From positions 458,843 through 522,842 of the forward strand of contig NZ_RJTN01000001.1 of the NCBI RefSeq assembly GCF_005497185.1: a DNA stretch of 64,000 nt. The letters run 5' to 3'. Positions within the stretch are counted from its first letter, which is position 1, and each line of letters starts with the position of its first letter. Position numbers and translations under genes: made by a program. The DNA comes from Pectobacterium polonicum. GTDB taxonomy: Bacteria > Pseudomonadota > Gammaproteobacteria > Enterobacterales > Enterobacteriaceae. Shown in pieces: positions 27,201 to 36,070 of this stretch. A model generated the notes under the pieces. The model was not told the DNA's origin. It made no database searches and saw only the letters and a program-made list of their open reading frames with translations.

Positions 27201-27887
27201 ATGCTGAGTGATTACGAATGGCAGGCTATTGAGCTGAGCCTCAAAGTATCCGTTGTGGCCGTGGCTTGCAGCTTGCCGTTTGGGATACTGATGGCGTGGG
27301 TTTTGGTGCGCTGTCGGTTTCCTGGCAAATCGCTGCTGGATAGTATTATCCATTTACCACTGGTGCTGCCGCCCGTGGTCATTGGTTATCTGCTGCTGGT
27401 GGCGATGGGAAAACGCGGTGTAGTCGGTTCCTGGCTCTATGACTGGTTCGGCTTCAGCTTTAGTTTTAGCTGGCGTGGTGCAGCATTAGCGTCTGCGGTG
27501 GTCGCGTTTCCGCTCATGGTCAGAGCGATTCGTCTCTCGCTTGATGCTGTCGATACGCATCTGGAGCAAGCCGCCCGAACGTTAGGTGCCACGCCCTGGC
27601 GCGTGTTTTTCACCATCACTTTACCTCTCTCTTTTCCCGGAATCGTTGTTGGAACCGTATTGGCATTTGCTCGCTCTCTGGGGGAGTTTGGCGCAACGAT
27701 TACGTTTGTTTCTAATATCCCCGGCGAAACCCGAACCATACCACTGGCGATGTATACCTTGATTGAAACGCCGGGCGCGGAGGCGGATGCCGCAAGGCTA
27801 TGTATCATTGCCATCGTCCTGTCGCTGGCAGCGTTGTTAGCATCGGAATGGCTAACAAACTGGAGCCGCAAGCGGTTGGGGGGATAA
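27201..27887 (+). CDS. modB: ModB, molybdate ABC permease
   Basis: A 228-residue inner-membrane permease with about five helices. The EAA-type loop that contacts ModC is [28 protein letters not shown]. Its stop TAA shares an A with the modC ATG (TAATG), so the two are coupled. Length and order match E. coli modABC. Confidence 0.96.
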   Translation: MLSDYEWQAIELSLKVSVVAVACSLPFGILMAWVLVRCRFPGKSLLDSIIHLPLVLPPVVIGYLLLVAMGKRGVVGSWLYDWFGFSFSFSWRGAALASAVVAFPLMVRAIRLSLDAVDTHLEQAARTLGATPWRVFFTITLPLSFPGIVVGTVLAFARSLGEFGATITFVSNIPGETRTIPLAMYTLIETPGAEADAARLCIIAIVLSLAALLASEWLTNWSRKRLGG

Positions 27888-28945
27888 TGCTACAACTCGA
27901 TTTTTATCAACAACTGGGTAGCCTCGAACTCCATGTTCAGTCTGAACTGCCCGCGAACGGTATTACCGCCATTTTCGGCGTATCTGGGGCAGGAAAAACC
28001 TCACTGATCAACGCTGTTGTTGGCCTGACTCGGCCCGATAGTGGTCGGATTGTGCTTAATGAGCATGTGCTGGTGGATACGCAGCAGCGTGTTTTTCTTC
28101 CACCAGAAAAACGGCATATCGGCTATGTGTTTCAGGATGCCCGTCTGTTTCCACATTATCGTGTGCGCGGCAATTTGCGCTACGGTATGGCTGAAAAAAT
28201 GGCATCGCAGTTCGATGACATCGTCAATTTGCTGGGTATCGAACATTTACTGAATCGCTATCCGCTGACGCTGTCTGGTGGCGAAAAGCAGCGTGTTGCG
28301 ATAGGTCGGGCATTGCTGACTGCGCCGGAACTGCTGCTTATGGATGAACCACTGGCGTCGTTGGATTTGCCGAGAAAGCGTGAACTTTTGCCGTATTTGG
28401 AACGGTTGGCGAAAGAGGTCAATATCCCGATTCTGTATGTCAGCCACAGTTTGGAAGAAATAGTCCGGCTAGCCGACCATGTTGTGGTGCTTGATAAAGG
28501 CAAAGTGAAAGCACAAGGTTTACTGGAAGAGGTGTGGGCAAGTAGCGCACTACGTCCTTGGTTACCAAAAGACGAGCAGAGCAGTATTCTCAGTGCGCGC
28601 GTGTTGGCTCAGCACGAGCATTACGCGATGACGGCATTGGCATTAGGCGATCAGCAGGTGTGGGTCGGGAAAGTCGAGCTGCCGCAGGACGCTGCATTGC
28701 GCATTCGCGTGAATGCTGCCGATGTCTCTTTGGTGCTACAGCCCCCGGAGAAAAGCAGTATTCGTAATGTACTGTGTGCCAGTGTGGTGGAGTGTATCGA
28801 TGTCGACGAACAGGTTGAAGTGAAGCTTGCGATTGGCCAGCAGACGTTGTGGTCCCGCATCACGCCGTGGGCTCGAGACGATCTCGCGCTTTATCCTGGA
28901 CAAACGCTCTATGCGCAGATTAAGAGCGTGTCGATTACGGCGTAA
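27887..28945 (+). CDS. modC: ModC, molybdate ABC ATPase
   Basis: A 352-residue ATPase. Walker A is GVSGAGKTS at about residue 31, the signature is [15 protein letters not shown], Walker B is [12 protein letters not shown], and a C-terminal MOP-type domain at about 290-352 ([16 protein letters not shown]) senses or binds molybdate. It powers ModB. The start [11 protein letters not shown] is fixed by the overlap with modB. Confidence 0.96.
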   Translation: MLQLDFYQQLGSLELHVQSELPANGITAIFGVSGAGKTSLINAVVGLTRPDSGRIVLNEHVLVDTQQRVFLPPEKRHIGYVFQDARLFPHYRVRGNLRYGMAEKMASQFDDIVNLLGIEHLLNRYPLTLSGGEKQRVAIGRALLTAPELLLMDEPLASLDLPRKRELLPYLERLAKEVNIPILYVSHSLEEIVRLADHVVVLDKGKVKAQGLLEEVWASSALRPWLPKDEQSSILSARVLAQHEHYAMTALALGDQQVWVGKVELPQDAALRIRVNAADVSLVLQPPEKSSIRNVLCASVVECIDVDEQVEVKLAIGQQTLWSRITPWARDDLALYPGQTLYAQIKSVSITA

Positions 28946-28968
28946 ACATATACGGTTGTAAAAACAGG

Positions 28969-29001
28969 CTGAGCGATAGGGAGGTGCTGCATATCGCTCA
29001 G
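28969..29001 (+). terminator. Stem-loop after modC
   Basis: CTGAGCGAT (28969-28977) and ATCGCTCAG (28993-29001) form a perfect 9-base stem with a 15-base loop, 23 bases after the modC stop. No clear T-run follows, so termination may be weak. Confidence 0.5.
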
Positions 29002-29139
29002 TCTATCGTGTTAATTTCGCCAGCATTCTGTGACTAAGATAACAGAATAAATATTGAGAGTGATTTTCAATTCGCTTTTTCCTACCGTATGGACAGAGTA
29101 GTCAGATAAATTATCCCCGCGTTATTATTTTTTCATCAT

Positions 29140-29159
29140 AAAAGTAATCGATTACTTTT
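29140..29159. promoter_or_regulatory. LacI-family operator O1, upstream of the exported TIM-barrel gene
   Basis: AAAAGTAATCGATTACTTTT is a perfect 20-base palindrome, 40 bases upstream of the gene at 29200. The central CG and even symmetry are typical of LacI/GalR sites. The same core, GTAATCGATTAC, occurs twice more at 34868 and 34898, and nowhere else that I noticed in the window. Confidence 0.85.
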
Positions 29160-29199
29160 TATTTTCACCTGTGCTACGGGATAAAAATAGGAGAAGGAC

Positions 29200-30063
29200 A
29201 TGCTCTGTATGACGTTATTACGCCGTGCGTTCGCTATACCGCTATTGTTGATGGTTTCATCAGGTCTGGCGCTTGCCGATCGTCCAACAGAAAACCAGAA
29301 AATAGCCTTGCAGATGTACACGCTGCGCAGCCTGAATACGCTCGATGAGCAATTTTCCATGGCGCGAGACGCCGGATTTAAGGCAGTTGAACTCGTGGGG
29401 ACGCACGGCATTAGTGCGTCAGAAATGAAAGGGTTATTAGGAAAATATCAGTTGAAAGCCATTGCTGCGCATGTCCAGTTTGGCGAGCTGAAAAGTAATA
29501 TGGCCGAGGTTGTCGCCTTTAATAAGGCGATAGGCAACCGCATGATTATTGTGCCGTGGCTCAATGTTGAAGACCGACCGAATAGCGCAGAGGGATGGCA
29601 GCGCTTTGGTGCGGAAATGAACGATTTTGGGCATGAACTGAAGAAGCAGGGCATACAGTTGGCTTATCACAACCATAACTTTGAGATGAAGCAGTATCGC
29701 GGTAAAACGGCGCTGGAAATCATGTTAGATGCCGCAGAGCCAGAGAACCTGATGCTGGAAATGGATGTTGCTTGGGTATCCCGAGGAGGGCAAGATCCCG
29801 CACGCCTTCTGCGCCAGTACAAAGGCCGTATCTACTCGATTCATGCGAAAGATAATACTGCCATCGGTATTCGCGATGATGAAATGAACTTTGCCCCACC
29901 GGGCGAGGGCATTTTGGCATGGGAAGATATTCTCCGTGCGGCGGCTAAAGCGGGTGTCCATTGGTATGTTGCTGAGCATGATTTGCCGAAAGATCCACAG
30001 GCCATTATTTCCGCCGCCTATCAGTCTCTATATGAAAAGCTGAGTAAGGTGAGAAGTCAGTAA
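29200..30063 (+). CDS. Exported sugar isomerase/epimerase-like TIM-barrel protein
   Basis: A 287-residue protein of the xylose-isomerase-like TIM-barrel (AP endonuclease 2) family, unusual in carrying a Sec signal peptide (LLRRAFAIPLLLMVSSGLALA, cleavage before DRPTEN). Likely metal ligands are the acidic and His residues in LAYHNHNFEMK, LMLEMDVAWVSRGGQDP, SIHAKDN and VAEHDLP. The reaction is unknown; related barrels act as epimerases, isomerases or lyases on keto-sugars. AGGAGAAGGAC lies upstream of the ATG. A LacI-type operator precedes it, tying it to the genes at 30142-34849. Confidence 0.82.
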   Translation: MLCMTLLRRAFAIPLLLMVSSGLALADRPTENQKIALQMYTLRSLNTLDEQFSMARDAGFKAVELVGTHGISASEMKGLLGKYQLKAIAAHVQFGELKSNMAEVVAFNKAIGNRMIIVPWLNVEDRPNSAEGWQRFGAEMNDFGHELKKQGIQLAYHNHNFEMKQYRGKTALEIMLDAAEPENLMLEMDVAWVSRGGQDPARLLRQYKGRIYSIHAKDNTAIGIRDDEMNFAPPGEGILAWEDILRAAAKAGVHWYVAEHDLPKDPQAIISAAYQSLYEKLSKVRSQ

Positions 30064-30141
30064 GAAACGGAAATAGCAACCTGCGGTCAACGAGCCGCAG
30101 GTTGTCAGAAGTAGGATCGCGAAAGGTGAATGCGGCGTAAA

Positions 30142-31122
30142 TTAGCTGGATGCCCGCTCGACAAACGTCCATGCCAGTAGGCGCTTTTCTGTTGCGCTGT
30201 CCGGCTGGTCGATCTGTTGTAAGAGCAGCTTCACGGCTTCTCTGCCGATATGTGCCGAGGGTTGCTGGATGGTGCTAAGCTGGGGTGAGGTGATGTAACC
30301 CAACTCCGAACCGTCAAAACCAATTACCGCAATGTCCTGCGGCGCGCTCAGCCCTGCCTCACAGATTGCGGATAGGGCACCTGCGGCCAGTGTATCGGAC
30401 ACCACAAATACCGCATCCGGTCGTTCAGGAGTGTTAAGCAGCGCCGCCATTGCCGCTTTTCCGCCTTTATAGCTCAGCGTGCTGGCATATTCTACCTTGC
30501 CATAATCAAACGCATTTTCCGCGAGCGCGTCGCGATAACCTTTTTCTCGCTGCTGGGCGTAGAGGTAATTCATATCGTGGTTAATCATGGCGATACGGCG
30601 GCGGCCTTTGCCAATAAAGTGATTAATCACAAAACGGGATGCTTCTGCGTTATCAATACCGACAGATGAAATGGCCGACGTATCGTCATGCTCGGCGCAC
30701 TGCACCCAAGGTGCCGCGCCAATCATGTCCTGAAGCGCAGAAAGCGTTGAAATAGCGTCCATAGTGATCACGCCATCGACCATTTTACCGGACAGCAGTT
30801 GCAGGCTGGAGTGGGCGCGAACGATATCGGCACCTGAATTGCACAGAAGGATGCGGTAGCCATTTTCTTCCGCTTCCGCCTCAATGCCTTTCACCACATC
30901 GGCGCAGAAAGGGTTGGCAATATTGGAAACCATCACCAATAACATGTTGCTGCGTGCGGTACGTAGCTGACGGGCCAGTAAGTTCGGCTGATAATTGCTG
31001 CTTTTTATCGCATTGAGAACACGTTCCCGGTTTTGCGGCTTCACGGTATCAATGTTGTTTAATACCCGTGAAACGGTTGCGACTGAGACACCGGCTATCC
31101 GTGCTATTTTTTGAATCGACAT
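30142..31122 (-). CDS. LacI/GalR-family transcriptional regulator
   Basis: A 326-residue regulator. Residues 1-22 are the classic helix-turn-helix (IQKIARIAGVSVATVSRVLN), the hinge helix is at about 45-58 (NYQPNLLARQLRT), and a sugar-binding core follows (LLVMVSNIANPFCADVVKGIE, IAVIGFDGSELGYITSPQLSTIQQP). It most likely binds the three GTAATCGATTAC palindromes in this cluster. Its own upstream region lacks such a site. The inducer is not deducible. It is convergent with the exported TIM-barrel gene. Confidence 0.92.
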   Translation of the reverse strand: MSIQKIARIAGVSVATVSRVLNNIDTVKPQNRERVLNAIKSSNYQPNLLARQLRTARSNMLLVMVSNIANPFCADVVKGIEAEAEENGYRILLCNSGADIVRAHSSLQLLSGKMVDGVITMDAISTLSALQDMIGAAPWVQCAEHDDTSAISSVGIDNAEASRFVINHFIGKGRRRIAMINHDMNYLYAQQREKGYRDALAENAFDYGKVEYASTLSYKGGKAAMAALLNTPERPDAVFVVSDTLAAGALSAICEAGLSAPQDIAVIGFDGSELGYITSPQLSTIQQPSAHIGREAVKLLLQQIDQPDSATEKRLLAWTFVERASS

Positions 31123-31189
31123 AATTCAGAAGGCACTCACGCTACTTATGCTTGGCTGAGCAGATTACCATAAATATCTCTGGCTGCCT

Positions 31190-31212
31190 CCCGCAGGCGT
31201 CGCCCCTGCGGG
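31190..31212 (-). other. Hairpin between the dehydrogenase and regulator genes
   Basis: CCCGCAGG and CCTGCGGG pair around a 7-base loop, 35 bases beyond the stop of the Gfo/Idh gene. No T-run follows on the minus strand, so it may be a partial terminator or mRNA-end stabiliser that separates the catabolic operon from the regulator. Confidence 0.45.
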
Positions 31213-31246
31213 ATGGATATCCTCAGCGAATAAACGGCCTGATACC

Positions 31247-32398
31247 TTAATTGGCGACCTTCACCCACTTTTGCTGCTGATGGCTTTGTACGATGGCATC
31301 AATGATAAACATGATGTTCGCACCGTCGTAGAAGGTGGCGAAATTAAACGGATCGACACCCGGTTGCTTGCCGTCACGCAGATAGCTGTAAAAATTCGCC
31401 ATCATATTCTTGAATGCGTCCGGCCAGCCCTCGATATGCCCACCGGGGAAATGGACAGCGGCGGCGGCTTCCGCATTCAACAGTGTAGGATCATCCGACA
31501 ACAGCTGATTCGGCTTATCACGATGGCCAATCCATAGCTCCTGCGGCGTTTCCTGATCCCAGGCTAGCGATCGTTCACTGCCATTCACTTCAAACGTCAG
31601 ACGGTTTTTTCGTCCAGCGCTGACCTGAGAAACGGTAAACGACCCGCGGCTGCCATCCTCAAAGCGCAGTAAAACGGTCGCGTAATCCTCGGTTTTAACC
31701 GGTTTGTCGTCGTATTCGGGCGGTGTATTGGAAGATGAGAACGTGGCGGTGCCATTCCGATTGGATTTGCGGATCGGATGGACGATGGCGAAATCGGCGA
31801 AAACCTCGATAATTTTCCGGCCGGAAATAAACTGCACCGTGTCGCACCAGTGCGAGCCGATGTCGGCTACCGCGCGGGAAATGCCACCGTATTCCGGTTC
31901 AACACGCCAATTATAGTCGGTGTCGTGCAGCATCCAGTCTTGCAGATAGCCGCCGTGCACCGCAAAGAGGCGTCCGATCTCCTGATGCTTAATCATGCTG
32001 GCAGCTTGCTGCACCATGCCAAACTGGCGATAGACGAAGCTGACGCCGTGGACAACGCCTTTTTCTTCCGCCAGCGCCACCAGCTCACGTGCTTCTTCGC
32101 TGGTCATACACAGCGGCTTTTCCGAAAAAACGTGTTTTCCCGCCTGAATAATCTGCTTATTGATCGCCGCATGAAGGTGGTTTGGCGTGCAGTTGTGAAT
32201 CGCATCAATGCCAGGATGATTTAACACATCAGCGATGCTGCCGTAGGCGTGAGGAATGTTGAGCTGACGGGCTTTTTGCTGAGCGACATCCAGCGAGTTT
32301 TCTGCCAGCGCCACCACGTCAACAAAGCCTAGGCGACGAATCGCTTCTATATGTGCTGGGCCAATAAAACCGGAACCAATAATGCCAACGCGGATCAT
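31247..32398 (-). CDS. Gfo/Idh/MocA-family sugar dehydrogenase
   Basis: A 383-residue NAD(P)-dependent oxidoreductase. The Rossmann motif GIIGSGFIG is at residues 5-13, the family EKP motif appears as HVFSEKPLCM, and the catalytic region is DIGSHWCDTVQF with Asp and His. Members oxidise a hydroxyl of sugars or inositols, often C3 of a glucoside to a 3-keto product. It overlaps the TIM-barrel gene before it by ATGA, so the two enzymes are co-translated and probably act in sequence. The substrate is inferred only as a sugar or glycoside. Confidence 0.88.
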   Translation of the reverse strand: MIRVGIIGSGFIGPAHIEAIRRLGFVDVVALAENSLDVAQQKARQLNIPHAYGSIADVLNHPGIDAIHNCTPNHLHAAINKQIIQAGKHVFSEKPLCMTSEEARELVALAEEKGVVHGVSFVYRQFGMVQQAASMIKHQEIGRLFAVHGGYLQDWMLHDTDYNWRVEPEYGGISRAVADIGSHWCDTVQFISGRKIIEVFADFAIVHPIRKSNRNGTATFSSSNTPPEYDDKPVKTEDYATVLLRFEDGSRGSFTVSQVSAGRKNRLTFEVNGSERSLAWDQETPQELWIGHRDKPNQLLSDDPTLLNAEAAAAVHFPGGHIEGWPDAFKNMMANFYSYLRDGKQPGVDPFNFATFYDGANIMFIIDAIVQSHQQQKWVKVAN

Positions 32399-33465
32399 TC
32401 TGCGTTCTCCTCTTTTAATCCCAACATTTTTCTTACCAACGGACGATCGTCGCTGGTGGCGGCGAAATCGTCAAAAGCACGCTGAGCGACGGGAATAATA
32501 TGGCGCTTGATGAACGCAGCGCCTTCTTTCGCCCCACAGTTACTGTCTTTCAGGCAGCATTCCCACTCAAGTACGGCCCAGCCGTCATAATCGTATTGGG
32601 CAAGTTTGCTGAAGATAGCGCCAAAATCGATCTGACCATCCCCCGGTGAACGGAAGCGCCCGGCGCGTTCTGCCCATGACTGATAGCCGCCGTAGAGGCC
32701 GCTTTTGCTGGAAGCGGTAAATTCTGCATCTTTCACATGAAATGCTTTGATTCGCGCATGGTAGCGATCGATAAAACCGAGGTAGTCCATCTGCTGCAAA
32801 TGCATATGACTCGGATCGTAAAGAATATTGGCGCGTGGGTGATGATTAACGGCCTCAAGGAAACGTTCAAAGGTCACGCCGTCATGCAAGTCCTCTCCGG
32901 GGTGCAGCTCGTAGCACACATCTACGCCGTGTTCGTCAAAAGCGTTGAGGATTGGCGTCCACTGGCGGCCAAGTTCTTTAAAGGCTTCTTGAATCAGGGC
33001 TTCTTTACGCGGTGGCCACGGGTAAAAATAGGGCCAGGCCAGCGCACCGGAAAATGTGGCATGTGCGTTTAGCCCCAGGCGTGAAGAGGCTTTTGCTGCC
33101 TGTTTTATCGCGGCTATAGCCCACTGTTGTCGAGCCTGCGGATTGCGGCGGTAGGCCGGTGGGGCAAAATCGTCAAAGGCATCGTCATACGCAGGGTGGA
33201 CGGCAACGAGCTGCCCTTCCAGATGGGTCGACAGTTCACTGATGGTCAGCCCATGCTGCGCCAATAGACCTTTCACATCATCACAATACGTCTGGCTGTC
33301 GGCGGCGGTGGCGAGATTGAATATATGTGGATGGTTACAGGGGATTTGCAGCGCTTTAAAGCCTAATTCGGCTGCCCATTGCGCCAGATTTTCCAGCGTG
33401 TTAAAGGGAGCCTGATCGCCAATATACTGAGCGAGAAAAATACCGGGTCCTTTTAACGTTTTCAT
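32395..33465 (-). CDS. Sugar isomerase/epimerase, TIM-barrel (cytoplasmic)
   Basis: A 356-residue xylose-isomerase-like TIM barrel without a signal peptide. Candidate metal ligands lie in CYELHPGEDLHDG, ILYDPSHMHLQQ, AFHVKDAEF and AVLEWECC. Such enzymes pair with Gfo/Idh dehydrogenases in inositol, sugar-epimerisation and keto-glycoside cleavage pathways. Of two adjacent ATGs the second is chosen because AAAGGAGG lies five bases before it. It is coupled to the dehydrogenase by an ATGA overlap and follows the transporter gene by 139 bases. Confidence 0.85.
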   Translation of the reverse strand: MKTLKGPGIFLAQYIGDQAPFNTLENLAQWAAELGFKALQIPCNHPHIFNLATAADSQTYCDDVKGLLAQHGLTISELSTHLEGQLVAVHPAYDDAFDDFAPPAYRRNPQARQQWAIAAIKQAAKASSRLGLNAHATFSGALAWPYFYPWPPRKEALIQEAFKELGRQWTPILNAFDEHGVDVCYELHPGEDLHDGVTFERFLEAVNHHPRANILYDPSHMHLQQMDYLGFIDRYHARIKAFHVKDAEFTASSKSGLYGGYQSWAERAGRFRSPGDGQIDFGAIFSKLAQYDYDGWAVLEWECCLKDSNCGAKEGAAFIKRHIIPVAQRAFDDFAATSDDRPLVRKMLGLKEENAE

Positions 33466-33604
33466 CATTACCTCCTTTGGCAACGGGGTTATGGCCATGA
33501 ATACCGTTGCACTGATTGCGATAGCCGTAGAGGAGAATGCGTAAGGATGAAGTGCCAAAGGCGACCTCATCCCCGTTTCTCCTTAAATAAGCCGTCTTAA
33601 ATGA

Positions 33605-34849
33605 TTAAGCCTGCTCTTCTTTGTATTTGAAGGAGAAGAGGAAAATGACGGCGATGATGGCCGCGGCAACCGCAGGAATCCACCAGAACGTCGCCCAGAT
33701 TTCGGGAGCGTTTAACGTGCCGTTGTCGAAAAGACGGTTGTAAATCGCACCGGAAACCTGCGATCCCAACAGCATGCCAATACCGTAGGTGAAAAGAACC
33801 ACCAGGCTTTGTGCCTGACCTTTGATTTTTTCTCCGGCAATACGGTCGGTGTAGATGAAGCCGATGACGAAGAAGAAGTCATAGCAGACACCATGAAGCA
33901 GGATGCCGATATAGAGCAACCAGCGCGTTTCTTCATTCACGCCCATGGCGAAGAGGGCATAGCGTACGAACCACGCCAGCATGCCGATGAACAGCATGTA
34001 TTTCACGCCCAGCTTTCTAAACAGCAGAGGAATGATCAGCATAAAGACGATTTCGGACATCTGGCCAAACGACATGGCGGTGCTGACGTCACTGATACCT
34101 GCATTGCTTAGGAAGGACGCGGTGTAAGCATAATAGGTGCCCAGCGGGATGGAGATCAGCATGGCGCAGATAGCAAATACCAGAAAATGGCCTTTCTTCA
34201 GCAGCGCGAACGCATCGGCACAGAACAGATCGCGCAACGCCAGCGGTAAGCCTTTTGCCGGAGCTGGGGTATGCGGTAGCGTCAGGCTGTAGGCCGCCAG
34301 AATGGCGGAACACACCGCAGCGACGTAGAAAATATTGACGCTTGCGGAGATGCCTGCCGTCCCGATGCAGACTCCGGCAACGATCCAACCGATGGTGCCA
34401 AAGACCCGCACAACCGGGAAGCTTTTCTCACTGTTAGTCAGGTTATGGAACGCGATGTTGTTGGTTAATGCCAGCGTAGGCATGAAGCACAGCGTGTAGG
34501 CGAACAGCAGGATCAATAGCTGTGAGCCGTCTTCGTTGATCAACGCGGTAGGCACAAACCACAGGATGACCGCGCCGATGAGGTGCAACAGCGCCATGAC
34601 TTTTTGCGATGGGAAGAAGCGGTCAACCACCATGCCCAGCACAAACGGAGAAAGAATTGAGGCGATCGGCCCAGCAGAGAAGGCGTCGCCAATCATGGCG
34701 GCCAAATTATACTGTGTCATAACCAGGCCTAGGGTGACTGACCATGAGCCCCAGATAAAGAATTCTAAGAACATCATGAACGACAATCTGGGAACCACGA
34801 AGGCCGGCTGTAACGATTTGGTAGCTGTGTTTTCAGATGAAGAAACCAT
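33605..34849 (-). CDS. MFS transporter of the nucleoside:H+ symporter (YegT/XapB) type
   Basis: A 414-residue protein with about twelve membrane helices. PRLSFMMFLEFFIWGSWSVTLG at the start and the helix pattern throughout are typical of the nucleoside:H+ symporter family that includes NupG, XapB and YegT. Its neighbours suggest it imports the glycoside or nucleoside-like sugar that the adjacent enzymes process. It is the first gene of the leftward operon, directly behind two LacI-type operators. Confidence 0.87.
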   Translation of the reverse strand: MVSSSENTATKSLQPAFVVPRLSFMMFLEFFIWGSWSVTLGLVMTQYNLAAMIGDAFSAGPIASILSPFVLGMVVDRFFPSQKVMALLHLIGAVILWFVPTALINEDGSQLLILLFAYTLCFMPTLALTNNIAFHNLTNSEKSFPVVRVFGTIGWIVAGVCIGTAGISASVNIFYVAAVCSAILAAYSLTLPHTPAPAKGLPLALRDLFCADAFALLKKGHFLVFAICAMLISIPLGTYYAYTASFLSNAGISDVSTAMSFGQMSEIVFMLIIPLLFRKLGVKYMLFIGMLAWFVRYALFAMGVNEETRWLLYIGILLHGVCYDFFFVIGFIYTDRIAGEKIKGQAQSLVVLFTYGIGMLLGSQVSGAIYNRLFDNGTLNAPEIWATFWWIPAVAAAIIAVIFLFSFKYKEEQA

Positions 34850-34867
34850 GCGGTATCTCTCTTAAAA

Positions 34868-34879
34868 GTAATCGATTAC
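34868..34879. promoter_or_regulatory. LacI-family operator O2, next to the transporter gene
   Basis: GTAATCGATTAC, preceded by AAAA, lies 18 bases upstream of the transporter start. It repeats the core of O1 at 29140. Confidence 0.8.
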
Positions 34880-34897
34880 AATTTGTTTTTTAATAAT

Positions 34898-34909
34898 GTA
34901 ATCGATTAC
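34898..34909. promoter_or_regulatory. LacI-family operator O3, between the transporter and glk
   Basis: GTAATCGATTAC followed by TTTT lies 30 bases from O2 centre to centre, about three helix turns, on the same face of the DNA. Two in-phase sites fit cooperative repression of the leftward operon, possibly with an effect on the divergent glk gene. Confidence 0.8.
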
Positions 34910-35036
34910 TTTTAACTTAACCGCCGCTTTTAGCCATAAATGAGATCCTTATCACTAGAAAGTTATATAGCCATAGCGTAACGGGCTGTTTTCGCGCAAT
35001 GATCGGGTATCTGCTTTGCTTGAGGGGAAAAGAAGA

Positions 35037-36002
35037 ATGACGCACTTTGTTTTAGTGGGTGATGTTGGTGGCACCAATACGCGCCTGGCGCTGTGTGACG
35101 CCGTGACGGGCGAATTGTCGCAAATCGAAACGTATTCTGGGTTGGATTTTCCTTCTCTGGAAGGAGCGATCCGCGATTATCTCGATTCTCGGCAGGCTAC
35201 GGTGCAGGATGCCTGTATCGCGATTGCCTGTCCGATCACTGGTGACTGGGTGGCGATGACGAACCACACCTGGGCATTTTCCATCGCTGAGATGAAAACG
35301 AGTCTGGGGTTACGCCACTTTGAGGTGATCAACGATTTTACCGCGGTTTCCATGGCGGTTCCGGTGTTGGGGCGTGAGAGTTTGCTCCAGTTCGGTGGCG
35401 GGGAACCGGTGCCGGGTAAGCCCGTTGCCGTGTATGGTGCAGGCACTGGGTTAGGTGTTGCTCACCTAGTTCATGTTGCCAATCAATGGATCAGCTTGCC
35501 GGGTGAAGGCGGACATGTGGATTTTGCGGCCAATAGCGATGAAGAAGACAACATTCTCGCTATTCTGCGCCAATCATTAGGGCATGTTTCTGCGGAGCGC
35601 TTGCTGTCCGGGCAGGGGCTGGTAAATATTTACCGTGCGATCGTACAGTCTGACGATCGCACGCCGGAGGCGCTGGAACCGAAGGATATTACCGAACGAG
35701 CGGTCAATAATACGGATGTGGATTGTCGCCGCGCGCTATCGCTCTTCTGCGCCATCATGGGGCGTTTCGGCGGCAATCTGGCGTTAAATTTAGGCACATT
35801 TGGTGGGGTTTATATTGCTGGCGGCATCGTACCGCGCTTTCTTGAGTTTTTTAAAGCTTCTGGCTTTCGCGCGGCTTTTGAAGACAAAGGGCGGTTTAAA
35901 AGCTATATGCAAGATATCCCTGTGTACCTGATTACCCATGAGCAGCCGGGGTTAATGGGGGCGGGAGCTTACCTGCGACAGGTACTGGGTAGCGCGCTAT
36001 AA
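35037..36002 (+). CDS. glk: Glk, ATP-dependent glucokinase
   Basis: A 321-residue glucokinase of the E. coli Glk type. [18 protein letters not shown] is the phosphate-binding motif, [20 protein letters not shown] and [14 protein letters not shown] hold the sugar site with its Asp, and [12 protein letters not shown] holds the Glu/His pair. It phosphorylates free glucose to glucose 6-phosphate. The start MTHFVLVG matches the family; an earlier in-frame codon is unlikely. Its position next to a sugar-uptake cluster suggests it receives glucose released there. Confidence 0.95.
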   Translation: MTHFVLVGDVGGTNTRLALCDAVTGELSQIETYSGLDFPSLEGAIRDYLDSRQATVQDACIAIACPITGDWVAMTNHTWAFSIAEMKTSLGLRHFEVINDFTAVSMAVPVLGRESLLQFGGGEPVPGKPVAVYGAGTGLGVAHLVHVANQWISLPGEGGHVDFAANSDEEDNILAILRQSLGHVSAERLLSGQGLVNIYRAIVQSDDRTPEALEPKDITERAVNNTDVDCRRALSLFCAIMGRFGGNLALNLGTFGGVYIAGGIVPRFLEFFKASGFRAAFEDKGRFKSYMQDIPVYLITHEQPGLMGAGAYLRQVLGSAL

Positions 36003-36020
36003 GTCAGTCTGGTAGTCGAA

Positions 36021-36060
36021 CGCAATCAGGAAAGGCGATGCCCTTGCTTGCCTGATTGCG
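36021..36060. terminator. Stem-loop between convergent glk and ybhA
   Basis: CGCAATCAGG (36021-36030) and CCTGATTGCG (36051-36060) form a perfect 10-base stem around a 20-base loop in the 68-base gap between the two stops. It is a likely shared end point, although no long T-run follows. Confidence 0.55.
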
Positions 36061-36070
36061 CCATTATTGG

